Shown here piece after piece: positions 53,544 through 64,000 of a stretch of 64,000 nucleotides of DNA. Location of the stretch: positions 62,001 to 126,000 of the forward strand of contig JARVZY010002396.1 in NCBI GenBank assembly GCA_030686995.1, written 5' to 3'. The notes beneath the pieces were generated by a model. That model was given only the letters and a program-made list of their open reading frames with translations, had not been told where the DNA came from and did not search any database. The position numbers were made by a program, and so were the translations under genes. Position 1 is the stretch's first letter. Every line of letters starts with the position of its first letter. The DNA is from Artemisia argyi (taxonomy: Eukaryota; Streptophyta; Magnoliopsida; Asterales; Asteraceae).

Positions 53544-56413
53544 TAAAAAAAAAAAAAAAAAAACTACGAAAACATTTTCAGTTTTATTTAAACTTTATAC
53601 TAATTTTATTAAACTTAAATTACTAATACTAATATCTAACTAAAACACCTAATTACAATAAACATAAAACTAAACCCAATCCATCCTTAACCTCTAGTCC
53701 ATTTATCACTTAGCCAAACACCACCACTGGCCACAAAACCCGGTTACAACTTACAACCAATTCACCCAAAAACCAAAACACCCAGTAATAACAACACACA
53801 CACACACACCCGTTTTTATCTTTGACCCCCACCAGAATCAAACACGTCCCCTGCTAATTAACCCCTTTTCCCGCCTAATCCATAACAGCCAAACCTATCA
53901 CTTTCCCTCCTAGTAATCAGCTCCCACAACAAAACAAAGCTTCACATGTAAATGTTTCCCCTCCCCCTTGTCCAACTCAGCAATCCCCAACACCCTTATT
54001 GCATCCAACGACTAAGGTTATACAACTTTGGGTCCAAGGCAGATGGATGGTCGAGATGGCTACAAAGAAAACACAAGGATGGTCCAAAGCTCAATTCCAC
54101 TCACAAAAGAAACACACAACAGTAGAGGACAAGCCTATATAAGGACCCCTCCCCTCACAGTTTCAATTTGTCCAACTTTTCATGCTTTAGAAAAGTCTTG
54201 GCCAAATTTACTTGTTGCTTACCTTTTAATTGTATTGTACTCTCTTAAGTTTAATTTAAATTCAGTTTTATTTAAATTTTTCTCAAGTTATTCAAGGCTC
54301 TTCTCCTTTACTGCTTATTTTTACTTGTCTTTGTTTCAAACCTCAAGGCTTCTTTTTACTGTTCCATTAAGCCCACATAAGCTTATTAAGCTTATTGTGA
54401 GCTTTAGTATTCATTTAAATTGTTTTTCATATCTTTTCAAAAAATAATAATAAAAAAAAAATTACTGTAGCAATAGCTTTTCAAACTGCTTATTTCTATT
54501 TTTTTACTGCTTATTTATATTTGTACTTGCTTATTGAATGTTTTCATACCAGGTTTTAACTAATGTTTCACTCACTTTGGTTCAAAACGGTTTTTCTCAC
54601 CATAAAAGTTACAAGTCTACCAAATAAAGGGGTGTTTGGCACAACTCCCTTTTTTTTTAGCTTTAAATCTATTTTACCCCTTTTCAAAGATTAGAATAGT
54701 TTTCTTTTGATGTTTTTAGTAGTCTCAAACCAAAATTTTGCATGTTCATTTAGTTGCTAAGAATTAAAGCTTGTTTTTCAAATTTCCTTTATGTAAACTG
54801 TTTTATAAAATGGTTTAGGGTAGAATTGGATTTAGTCTTCTTTAGGTGTTATTGTTGGTTTTACTTAGCTCACTATAGGTTAGTATAGTTTTTAGTTGCA
54901 TATTAGTATAGTTTTGTATGACAAAATTCACATTTCACCCACTTTTTCCACCTTTTGCCCCATTTGCATCAGCTAAGCTAATTCCTAACAACCCTTATAG
55001 TAGTATTTTTAGTTTCCTCAATATTAGGACTTAAGCTCTAAAATTTGATATATAGATTAATTGCCAGCTTTTTTACAAGCTAGTATTTTTGTTTTATTTT
55101 TAGGATTTTTCTTAGACTGCTTTTTAGGCCACCAAACTAGCCCCCTTAGCCCACTTTTCTCTTTTTTGCAACCCATAGTATTGTTACTTTTAGCTTTTTA
55201 GGTGCTTTATAGTTTATCACAACTGCTTATTTAGGATTCCCTTAGCATATTTACGGTTCCCTTATTCCCTTTTGCTTATTCCCCTCTTAGTATAGTGCGT
55301 ATTGGTAGCTTTAGATTTTTTTTTCTTTTTTTTTTAGTTTTCTAATATCCCTTTATAGCTTTTCATGTAATATGCTATTTTTTGCTTTTGAATCTGCTTA
55401 TTTATTAAGTTTCACAAAAGTTGTAGTTGTAAGATTTGGTGCTTATCATGTGGATAATCTGTTTGTGTGAAAACATTTGAAAAAAAAAAACAATTTATAA
55501 AAAAAGGGTAGTGCACCAGGCTTGAACCCTGGTCACTAGCTTTCTCAAACACATACAACACCAACGTACAACCATCTGTGCTAAGTCCTTTTATTGTTAT
55601 TGCATGTTTTTATTTTATATTTATAGAAGTATTAGTTTCTATTTTGCTTATTTAAATTTCATCTTATATTTTGCTTATCAACTGCTTATTTTGACCTTAG
55701 CATCTCATCTCCATATTTTTTTCTAGCTTCTTTATTAGGTAATAGAATTTTCTAAAATTTTTCATATTTTTTCAAATTGTTTTACTATTTTTCATGCATT
55801 TATTTTATTATTTTAGTTTTTAATTCATATTAAAAAATTTAAAAAGCAAAAAAATAAAAAATAAAAAATCTTTTTCCCAATTTTTCTTTTATCGTTCAGG
55901 ACGTAGGAAATTTGTTTTTACACCCGTAGGGTTACCGTAGCTTAGAAATTCACATTTTATTTTACGCACTTATGTAGTTTTTTAATTACTTTTACGTTTT
56001 TAACTTAGATTGCGTTTTAGGACTCCCTTAGCTCCCGATTATTTTTCCTTAGCATTTTAAGCAGTTTTTAAGTTTTATTTAGCCTCTCTTGCTTAGATTT
56101 TTGTTTTCGTTGCGTTTATTTTATTTTTCGTACGTTATTCGTAATTCCCGTAGTTTAAATTCGAAAACCAAAATCTCGTCAATCAAGCACTTTAATCCCA
56201 AACCCCAATCGATATCCTCAATTCACTTCTCGTCGGGAAACGACCCGGGAAATCTCTTACCCGGTACTCTTCAAAATATCGTATTCGTAGGTTTTATGCG
56301 TTAGCCTTTTAACGAAAGGTTGATTTATGATTCTTACGTCTCATTACCCTCGAGGTAATCTTGTCCGATATTCTTTACTCACTTCTCCCCTTTTGTTGGT
56401 TTTATATCAGTCA
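52896..56413 (+). repeat. 3' LTR of the Athila-like element (3518 bp, full)
   Basis: Includes the 2.2 kb missing from the 5' LTR (about 53205-55415), with a TTA/ATT microsatellite (53369-53543) and poly-A. The flanks agree closely with the 5' LTR. Ends TATATCAGTCA, followed by CCCGC. Confidence 0.85.
53369..53543 (+). repeat. TTA/ATT trinucleotide microsatellite
   Basis: Long interrupted (TTA)n tract with a pure stretch of about 20 units near 53483-53541. Lies inside the 3' LTR. Confidence 0.9.
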
Positions 56414-56418
56414 CCCGC

Positions 56419-57107
56419 CTTCTTTCCCGGCTTCTTTGCTTCACCTTTATTATGCCTCTTTACAACATTCACAGTCCTTTTATACAAATGTAGCAACGTA
56501 TACTCACCCCATGGATACGAATTCCAAACATCAAAATCCTCAATCATTCTCAAAAGATGGTCCGGAATGTAGTACCTTGCTTCCCGACCTATGAATACAC
56601 AAGTTGCCATAACTAACAAACACACCTTAACAGCATCCTCATCACTTAATGTATCCCATACTTTACCAGGCTTCATCAATGCCAGAAGCTGCTCACCCTT
56701 TATTTTCTTAGTCTTACGGGTTTGGTTTTCTAGAAACAATCGATCAAAGAATGGACTATGTTGTAAACCTTGAACAAGGGAACCTACATTAGTTTCTTCT
56801 TTCGCAATAGGGCCAAAAAGAAAGCCAGTTATAAGACAAAATTGTTCACGTCCAATCTAAGGGAAGGGCACTCTTCACTTTCAGCAACATTAACCTCACG
56901 TTGATAAAAATAATTTAACAAATGAACATCAGCAGCAAATGGGGGGATGTCTAATCATGGCCTAAATACAGTTTTCCTAAACAAGGCAGTTCTCTTTGTA
57001 TTCAACAAACCTCTAATCGTATTTATATACTCTAATCTAGATCTGACAGTTACCTTTGCATCAGATATTGTATAGAGAGTAGATGTCGATGTACTACATG
57101 AATCCAT
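56419..57107 (-). pseudogene. DUF1985-like transposon gene, 5' half
   Basis: The minus strand starts ATG at 57107 (MDSCSTSTSTLYTISDAKV) and reads LFRKTVFRP, then a TGA where tryptophan is expected. It continues with LDIPPFAADVHLLNYF and shifts frame before GREQFCLITGFLFGPIAKEE, FFDRLFLENQTRKTKK and VWDTLSDEDAVKVCLLVM, ending in DVWNSYPWGEYTLLHLYKR. These are the conserved blocks of DUF1985 proteins of Ulp1-carrying Mutator-like elements. The Athila-like element is inserted after KKPGKKAG; the 3' half is at 44841-45823. Confidence 0.65.
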
Positions 57108-57912
57108 TGATCAAATTAAGGTTTGATGTGTGTAGGTTTATGATTTGAATCTTTGATTGTGTGTTTGAATGGAGATTAACGTTTATGGTTTATGATTTCA
57201 ATGTGTATTTGAATGTAGACGATGATAATGGAGATGTTTTTGGGTTTTGGATGTGTGTGGGTTTGTATGTGTATGTTTTTTAATAAAATATTTAAAAGAT
57301 TTTTGTGTCTAAATGTTTTTTTAATAAAGTGTAGATTTGTATTTTTGTGTATATATGTTTAAAAGATTATTTGATTAAAGTGTATATGTTTTTTTTTAAT
57401 AAAGTGTATATTTGTGTATTTTTTTTTTATATGGCACAAGTACTTATAAAATAAATTAAAATAAAAGTGTACTACATAACTAACCAGTCGACCAAGAATA
57501 AGAATAGTGGGACTCATTCGCCCAAGATATATGTACTATAAAACAATAAAAAAAAGACCATAGTTTTTGAGAAAAAAACAAAATAATGAAGTACCCCAAG
57601 TTTTGTGGGCCTAGTCGTCCAAAAATAACATATAGTACAATGTATCATGAAGGTATATGGTGGGGACACCACTAGGGACAAGTGTCACATTATAATGTAT
57701 TTCTTCCAAGTTTTTTGAGCGACCTCCGCCTTTGGGGCATTTAAAGAAAAAAAAAATAGTAATATTAGAGGGTAAGTACATTGTACTTTTGGAAAACATA
57801 AGGAATATTATCTTAGTAAAATATGAGTAACAACCATGAGAGGAACATCTGTTTGATGCCTTTCAATATTGTCACACATATAATGCCTTTCAAGATATAT
57901 GTACTATACTAC

Positions 57913-57947
<35 letters not shown>

Positions 57948-58154
57948 GTTTTTGAGAAAAAAACAAAATGTACCATGAAGGTACATGATGAGGACATCAC
58001 TAGAAACAAGTGTCACATTATAATGTATTATGCCCAAATTGTTTGAGCGACCTCCGCTTTTAGAGCATTTGAAGAAAAAAAAAAATTAGGAATACTAGGG
58101 GCAAGTACATTGTACTTTTGGGGAAGATAGGGTATATTCCCTTAGTAAAATATA
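57108..58154. other. Spacer with duplicated segments
   Basis: No gene. A segment with GACAAGTGTCACATTATAATG and TTTGAGCGACCTCCGC occurs at about 57660-57750 and again at 57985-58075. Another (CATGAGAGGAACATCT...GATGCCTTTCAA) occurs at 57835 and 58364. A poly-A run lies at 57918-57943. Confidence 0.6.
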
Positions 58155-58350
58155 CTCCCTCCGTCCCATATTAAGTGTCCATATTCCATTTGCACAAAAT
58201 TTTAGGAAATCCCACTAACTACACTCTCCACCAATCAAATATCATCTTTACCCACTAAAGTTTTTTCTCATTGGTTGAAATATAACATGGACACTTAATT
58301 TAGGACATTTCAAAATTCCATTGTGGACACTTATTATAGGACGGAGGGAG
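58155..58350. mobile_element. Stowaway-type MITE, 196 bp
   Basis: Ends CTCCCTCCGTCC / GGACGGAGGGAG with TA on both sides, the Tc1/mariner Stowaway signature. No ORF. Confidence 0.9.
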
Positions 58351-58901
58351 TAGGTAACAACCATGAGAGGAACATCTCTCTGATGCCTTTCAAGATTGTC
58401 ACACATATAATGCCTTAACAATCAACCTAGTATATATAGAATATTTTTTTCCTGTATTCTTCCGATGTAGGACATAACTTTCACCCACTCTAATTTTATA
58501 ACTTTCAACTTCAAAGAAATAAATTCCTGAATGCGTAATGTGTTATTTCGATTATTAAACTATATATGAGATGAACGAAATAAACACAAAACAAGTTTTA
58601 TAAATCGAGTCACATTGTTGTTTTTCTAATGGAGTACTTATATGTTGGCCTATTTTGCTGTTTCATTCGGACCCTAGTTTAACATCGTATCAAAAACCTT
58701 ATGTCTATGTTCTTCTGCTCGAGTTTTTCTTTTCTCCTATATTCGAGACCGCATTTTGCTTCTTCCGCGGCTATATAAATGGGAACTTCAGTTTGTTAAA
58801 ACACATGGATGTTGGTCGATAAAGGAAATAACTGCATCCATATATATGTTTCCTCTTCATTGACATTTTTGCTCGTGGTATAGATAGTTTCATTTTTCAA
58901 T
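58351..58901. other. Spacer upstream of a small ORF
   Basis: Carries the second copy of the CATGAGAGGAACATCT segment. A TATATAAATGG motif at 58770-58780 could be a TATA box for the ORF at 58902. Confidence 0.4.
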
Positions 58902-59159
58902 ATGGACTATACTGAAGCTGCGAAGAATATGTTATGTTTCAATTCAACACAAACTATTTTTCATATCACAATTTCATACTCACACATATATGTGCTTAAA
59001 TTAGCCGGATTAACAACATTATATATTTTATATTTTATAATTTATTCAAAGAAACGTTCCTTCAAAAAACCAGTTATAAGAAGTCAGATACTAGTAAATA
59101 CTTTATTTTCACGTGTATGGATTAGGAGAATATTGAAGAGAAAGTCTAAAGTGAGGTAA
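58902..59159 (+). CDS. Small hypothetical protein, 85 aa
   Basis: An open frame with a hydrophobic middle (about residues 33-48, LAGLTTLYILYFIIY) and a strongly basic C-terminus (SRVWIRRILKRKSKVR), about 125 bases downstream of a TATATAAA motif. This shape, a membrane segment plus a basic tail, occurs in small plant peptides, but I do not recognise a family and base composition does not stand out. It may be chance. Confidence 0.3.
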   Translation: MDYTEAAKNMLCFNSTQTIFHITISYSHIYVLKLAGLTTLYILYFIIYSKKRSFKKPVIRSQILVNTLFSRVWIRRILKRKSKVR

Positions 59160-59510
59160 AAAGACGGGTAAACGGATGAGAATTATATGAGTTTTTTACT
59201 CAGTTGTACACGGCTTTACTTGGATATCGTGATTGTTGCGAATCTTTGTCTAGCCACCCCGAAATGTATACCTGGTAGGCTTTGAACGCCAAATCTCTTG
59301 TGAAGAGATTAGATACCTTAACACTTGACCATTTTGTGGTAATTTGAAATCATGTACCACATTATAATGGTTTGGAACCATTTCATTATTAGCAAGGCTA
59401 AATATGATTTGCACATCTGAATCTCATTCGTACTTCTAAATATGAATCCATAGCAAAAATGTTTGAATTTAAATAAAAAATATATTTTTTTTTAAATGTC
59501 AAAAATGATA
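59160..59510. other. Spacer, no gene seen
   Basis: AT-rich. GAGATTAGATACCTTAACACTTG near 59310 resembles part of a decayed retroelement. Nothing certain. Confidence 0.4.
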
Positions 59511-59765
59511 CTACCTCCGTCCCACAATAAGTGTCCACTTTGAATTTTCAAAGTCTTTCTCATTCAACTTTGACCATAAATATTTTTATTTATGTTATGT
59601 AATATTTGATAAAAAAATATATGAATGTATTGAGTTTTAAATGTATTTTTATTGATATAATTTTCATCATGTATTATATAACACAAATAATAATATTTAT
59701 GGTCAAAGTTGAATAAGAAAGACTTTGAAAATTCAAAGTGGACACTTATTGTGGGACGGAGGGAG
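59511..59765. mobile_element. Stowaway-type MITE, 255 bp, long inverted ends
   Basis: Flanked by TA on both sides. Inverted ends of more than 70 bases pair almost perfectly (CTACCTCCGTCCCACAATAA at the left, CTCCCTCCGTCCCACAATAA reading in from the right). It is essentially one hairpin. Confidence 0.9.
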
Positions 59766-60702
59766 TATAATATAAAGCAGATGAAACATAAATAGTTATA
59801 AACATTAAATAGAACATTCGAGTCGTAATACTAACTTAATGTTAAAAAAACAAACGCAATTAGTAAGAGGCTTGATAGACATTAAGAGGTGGTAAGACAT
59901 CCTCTCCTCATATAGTTGGATAAGAGATTTGAACCTTAATCACCACTGAACAAGAAAGAAAAAATGAACATACATTTTTAGTTTTTTACCCAAATATGAA
60001 TGAGTCAAGTTAAGAGACTGGGTATTTTTTAGAAAACAAACACCATTTTAGTAGAAAAACTAGAGATTAAACTATTATTATGGTCTTCATGTGGATTTGA
60101 TTCGTTTTCATTACTGAATTGCGTTTGTTTAGACATTGTCACCAAAACTTGGTTGGAAATCTATCAAGTGTGTAACTATGACAATTGACGACTGTACGTA
60201 GAACTACAGGTAACCATGGTTCAATCTGGCTGTATGTTTTCTTTTTCAGCTTCATTTTTTGCAATATTTTATCATTAAGCTTGCGCTAATATTTAAAAAA
60301 AAAAATAGTTGAGCTTGACGAACAGAATTGACACAAACCTTCCAAGAGTAATAATGATTTATCCATAGACCTTTACACTGTATAAGACGAAGACTTGTAC
60401 TTAGTAATTCTTTTGTGAGAATAAAACAGCTATGCTTATAAATTATAACTGTAACAAAAAAACCAATAACCATTGTATAATCTTTCTAAAGCATAATGTT
60501 AACTAAATGATGGGTTGGAAAAAAAACACTTTCGGCAAAATGCAAAGTCATGGTTGTTGAAGCAAATCAAAACCAGGTCCCATCTTTTAAAACATTAACA
60601 CAATTTTTTCACGAAATTTCCATGAACACAGGACCATTTTGGGTCCACCGGCACTAAAGAAGGACCTCGGTGCCAAACACGGTTGAAATAATTACTACAT
60701 TG
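59766..60702. other. Intergenic, 3' flank of the SPT2-like gene
   Basis: AT-rich. No gene recognised. Confidence 0.5.
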
Positions 60703-61737
60703 TCATCGTTGGCTAAGCTTCCGCCTTTTCGCCTCTTTTCTCATCCGTTCCCTCCTTTCTTCTTCTTCAATTTTCTTGGCCTCTTCTTCATCTTCCATCG
60801 CAGCAATCTTCGCACTAGGCACAAAGTAAACTCATTCAAATTAGTAACACAAAATTCATTAAAGGGTAGTATGGGAAACACTCCAAATTCATAATTAGTT
60901 CCACAAATTAATTGTTGTTAAAAATATAATAACAAAAACCATATGGTTATAATAATAATCTGAACTTTTAGAATAAAGCAAATGAGGTTCTAACATGCAG
61001 ATAATACACTTTGGGGTTAAACATAGTATACTGTTTAACCAAGATTCTTATTGGCTAACTAAGATGCAGTATAACTCAAATCAACGAGGTCATAAGTAAA
61101 CAGGTCAAAATTGCCACCTCTAGACTAAAACATGTTGAGATGAGTCAAACATGCAATAGCTCACATGAACCAAAGTCACTAGCACATTCATATTTGAACT
61201 CTAGCTAGTCAAACCATTATTAACATGTCAACACGACAATGTTTAAAATGCATATCAGATGCACTCATGCACAACAGCTATGCGCGTTCAGACCATGTAC
61301 ATTTTCCAGTGTCAGTAAGCAGATCAGAAGAGTAAAACTTTACGAAGTTTGCTACAAATTCTGAATGTGTTGCAACTTGTGAAAAGTTCTTAAGTTTTTT
61401 TTTCTTTAAAATACCATGCAAGCTATATTTAACCAACTTTAATTACCTGCGTTTCTCCTCCCGCATGATGTCCTCAAAATTAGCCTCCATGTCACTGTCA
61501 TCATCATCGTTACGATATCTATTGGGATTATATCTGCACAAACATAATTCAATTGTCATCATGTTCGTAGGCAGTCACACAGACTAATAAGAAAGTCAGC
61601 AATGCAAAAACCAATAAACGGATTCGCTGTTTGTTTCAAGAAAATCCAAGAACACCAAACAATTAGCATGAAAGATATTGTCTGTAATTTATATGGTAGC
61701 TGTTTTGCTACATCAAAATTGATATATTTAATTAAAA

Positions 61738-61790
<53 letters not shown>

Positions 61791-63465
61791 ACGCACACAC
61801 ACACACACAAAAAAATACCGAATTATTAAACCATGTACAAAATAGAAAGGTGCTACATATAACTACTTTTGTGTTCGGGAAGAAAAAACCCGGGTCTGAT
61901 TTAAAAAAGGCTAGGCATAGATAACTTGCGAAATGCCATCACAATGTACCAAAGACTATAATACCAGATACATACTCAAAACAGTTAGTGGATGCACTTA
62001 GAGAAAGTGATTATAGAAAGTATGCCTACCCAAACATGTTTCTGATCATACTGATAGCTTTTTCACCCTCATCGTCGTCGTCATCAAATGGCCGTGCTGG
62101 TCTTTTCTGTGGCCGTTGCTTCTGTTGTGCGCTAACTGGTGGTCTAGCTGAGTGTTGCTTTATCTATCAGTTTTACAATCACGTCGATTAGATATTGCAT
62201 CACAACTTTTACACACTAAATAGAGAATGGCCAGATGTGTGGGTCAGACAGATTGAATAGGTAAGTGGTTAGAGCCGGTAAAAATGTGTTGGACTGAAAA
62301 CACCTACTAACGGTTCATCCAAAATCTTGAAATTGTAATATAATTTTAATGTACCAACTTTGACAGAAAGTATGCATCCTTTTTAATCAAGTGATTCATC
62401 AGGTTTTATACATTTGAATACACTTCTCTTAACTTTCAACTAGTTAGACCCGTTTGGGTTAAATCCTTTAGCAAGCAGAACCCATTTGACCCGTAATACC
62501 CACAAAGAAACAAATACCTGAGGCTTAGAAGACACCATAGGCTTTCTATTCATGTTTGCTTTGGCAGAACCTCTATCATCCATATCCCTCCTGCGGTCCA
62601 TATCCCTCCTGTGTTCCATATCCCTCCTGCGTTCCATATCCCTCCTGTGGTCCATATCCCTCCTTTCCAGTGGTTTCTTGTTGATAACTGGTGGCGACCT
62701 GGAGGAAAGAGGTTTATGCCCACTAGATATAACATTTCTAGCAGCTGGAGGAATCACCTTTTGCTTGCTGGCCACTTGCATCTTTGAAGGTAAAGGTTTC
62801 TGTCCTAAAGGCCGGCCCGAACTACTTCCATCATTTCTACCATTTTGTTTTCTAGAATCTAAATTTGATGGTAAAGGTTTCTGTCCTGAAGGCCGGCTTG
62901 GCCTGTTTCCGTCATTTCTACCATTTTGTTTTCTGGAATCTAATGCTGCAGAAGTCACCTTACTGGAATTACTAGGTCTTTGACTCTGTTGACCGGCTTT
63001 TGGTTGCATTTGACTAGATGTATGTGTAGGATTCCTCTCTTCGCGCCCATTAATAACTTTTCTGCCACTATTGTCTGGTCGTCTTTGTGACGAGTGTACC
63101 TCTTAAGCATATCAAAAGCTCCATGTGAGTATTTTTTACAATGTCATAGAAGACCAGAAACCAAATACAAAGGAACATACCAGGTCTTTGAGGAGGAGCA
63201 CTTTTAGGAGGATTTTTTGGAGCAACTGGAACCTCAGCATCCTCGGATAATAGAAATGAGTAATCCCTCGTATGCTTAATCATCTCAGCTTTCGCTTGTT
63301 TAGGTTTTGCCTAAAAAGGTGGAAAAAATGTGAATATATGTGTATGTTAAACGGATATATGAATCAGATACAACTTAAGCTTACCCTAATGTCTACTTTC
63401 CGAGAGTGTCCATTGTCATTGGGTCGAGGCCTAGATACTGCTGAATTTGAACTGCCACCCTGGTT
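60703..63465 (-). CDS. SPT2-type chromatin protein, 3' part (5' exons outside window)
   Basis: Six exons: 63385-63465, 63181-63310, 62518-63101, 62030-62163, 61447-61533 and 60703-60814. They join in phase to 375 residues plus stop. The C-terminal half has the SPT2 histone-binding signature: RPARPFDDDDDEGEKAISMI, MFGYNPNRYRNDDDDSDME, EDIMREEKR and a charged helix EEEERRERMRKEAKRRK. SPT2 proteins bind H3-H4 and recycle histones during transcription. The large exon has two 27-residue repeats (LDSRKQNGRNDG...QKPLPS) and about five RRDM(D/E) repeats. The first visible exon starts at an acceptor (CGGCAG), so upstream exons lie beyond 64000. Confidence 0.85.
61737..61812 (+). repeat. Poly-A and CA microsatellite in an SPT2-like intron
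   Basis: A run of about 50 A residues followed by (CA)n. This may be the tail of a retroposon or a simple repeat. Length is unreliable in sequencing. Confidence 0.8.
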
Positions 63466-64000
63466 CTGCCGAGAAGACAAAGAAAAATGAGCAATCCAAA
63501 GTATAACTGTTGACAATAGTTATTACATGTTTAATAGATCATAAGCTAAGGGGCTGTTTCTTTTTCTTTTCTGTTTGAAGCTAGGATCCTTTTACATAAA
63601 AGTGTCTGTTTGGAGTTGGTTATGTACTTATGTACAAAAAAATGGTGCTTTTTTTATTTTCTGTATAGCAAATGCTAATAGAGTACATGCCTATTCTACC
63701 CTTTTTATTCATAAAAAGCCCCAAATTGAAATTTAATCTAACCATTGTTCCAGTTAGTCAAATCCTCTTTGATTTGTAAAATCAAACCATAACAAATTTT
63801 TAATTGAGCTACATATGACAACTCAATTCTCATAATCAATAGCCTAAACTCTATTAAAGAAAAGTGAGAAAATGATTGTTACCAAAAAGGACATTAAGCA
63901 AAAAATAAACAGCCCCTAAATTTGTTTCACATTCAGACAGGACTCCAATTTGTTTAGAGCTTCCAATTGTGAAAAGTGATTGTATGATTGCTATGGTAAA
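63466..64000. other. Intron of the SPT2-like gene
   Basis: AT-rich, no exon recognised. Contains a decayed AAGGGGCTGTTTCTTTTTC ... AAAAATAAACAGCCCCT pair (about 63549 and 63899), the inverted ends of a probable hAT-type MITE. Confidence 0.5.
63548..63917. mobile_element. Probable MITE in the SPT2-like intron
   Basis: AAGGGGCTGTTTCTTTTTCTT at the left is inverted relative to AAAAATAAACAGCCCCTAA at the right, about 370 bp apart. No ORF. The duplication is not certain. Confidence 0.55.

Larger units (their letters stand above)
45829..56413 (+). mobile_element. Athila-like Ty3/gypsy retrotransposon, non-autonomous, 10.6 kb
   Basis: The target duplication CCCGC (45824-45828 and 56414-56418) and TG...CA ends define it to the base. 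The 5' LTR (45829-47177) is followed by primer-binding site TGGCGCCGCTGCCGGGG (47184-47200), typical of Athila/Tat elements. Then come gag-protease, a second frame, about 2 kb of non-coding sequence, a purine tract (GTGTGGGGGAT) and the 3' LTR (52896-56413). No reverse transcriptase, RNase H or integrase is present, so movement would need another element's enzymes. Confidence 0.9.

Noticed and set aside
54028..54447. 139-codon plus-strand ORF in the 3' LTR
   Set aside because: It lies in the LTR-only region, is hydrophobic and low-complexity, and has no similarity that I recognise.
61559..61829. ORFs across the poly-A and CA tract on both strands
   Set aside because: They are generated by the simple repeat (poly-K or poly-F) inside an intron of the SPT2-like gene.
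62552..62983. 143-codon plus-strand ORF
   Set aside because: It is the antisense shadow of the large, repeat-containing exon of the SPT2-like gene.
1..64000. CRISPR arrays, rRNA, organelle insertions and complete tRNA genes
   Set aside because: No evenly spaced repeats, no rRNA-like stretches, no long plastid or mitochondrial gene sequence, and no full tRNA cloverleaf were found.

Overview
This is a plant nuclear window, most likely from an Asteraceae species. The genes have short spliced exons with GT/AG junctions, introns and spacers are AT-rich, and transposons are dense. The Asteraceae suggestion is an inference from two retrotransposon families I know mainly from that family: an LTR element carrying an ARID domain, and an Athila-like element with the SEDTIFDPGI tail. 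No database search was possible.

Region 1 to 22 kb is a tandem array of cytochrome b561 (ascorbate-dependent transmembrane oxidoreductase) genes, all on the minus strand. Two copies look complete (20565-21921 and 18392-19753). One is a pseudogene (14857-16060). One is a pseudogene split by an LTR retrotransposon (7977-10770). One survives only as a first exon cut by a Copia-type LTR (1015-1077). The stretch from about 1 to 8.2 kb is an older copy of 16-18.6 kb, because both carry the same Copia integrase fossil; later insertions enlarged it. An intact, intronless G-type lectin receptor kinase (11890-14220, plus strand) sits inside the array.

Region 22 to 41 kb is the housekeeping part, all on the minus strand. 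It holds plastid ribose-5-phosphate isomerase (single exon), the anthranilate synthase beta subunit (7 coding exons, 276 aa, tryptophan synthesis) and chaperonin subunit CCT1/TCP-1 alpha (17 exons, 545 aa). The promoter and likely 5' UTR exon of the anthranilate synthase gene are tandemly duplicated. The outer copy has been hit by a SINE and by a Mutator-like element that itself holds a Tourist-like element.

Region 41 to 60 kb is transposon territory. It contains a GGTACC-rich hAT-type MITE, a gypsy-type transposon-domain gene with one stop, and a decayed DUF1985-like gene split by a 10.6-kb non-autonomous Athila-like element. That element has intact gag-protease, no reverse transcriptase or integrase, and LTRs of very different length. 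Stowaway-like MITEs follow.

Region 60.7 to 63.5 kb is the 3' part of an SPT2-type chromatin protein gene on the minus strand; its 5' exons lie beyond the window.

Target-site duplications let many insertions be placed to the base. The most unusual object is the ARID-carrying LTR element at 8178-10505, which has a solo LTR inserted exactly at its LTR/primer-binding-site junction.
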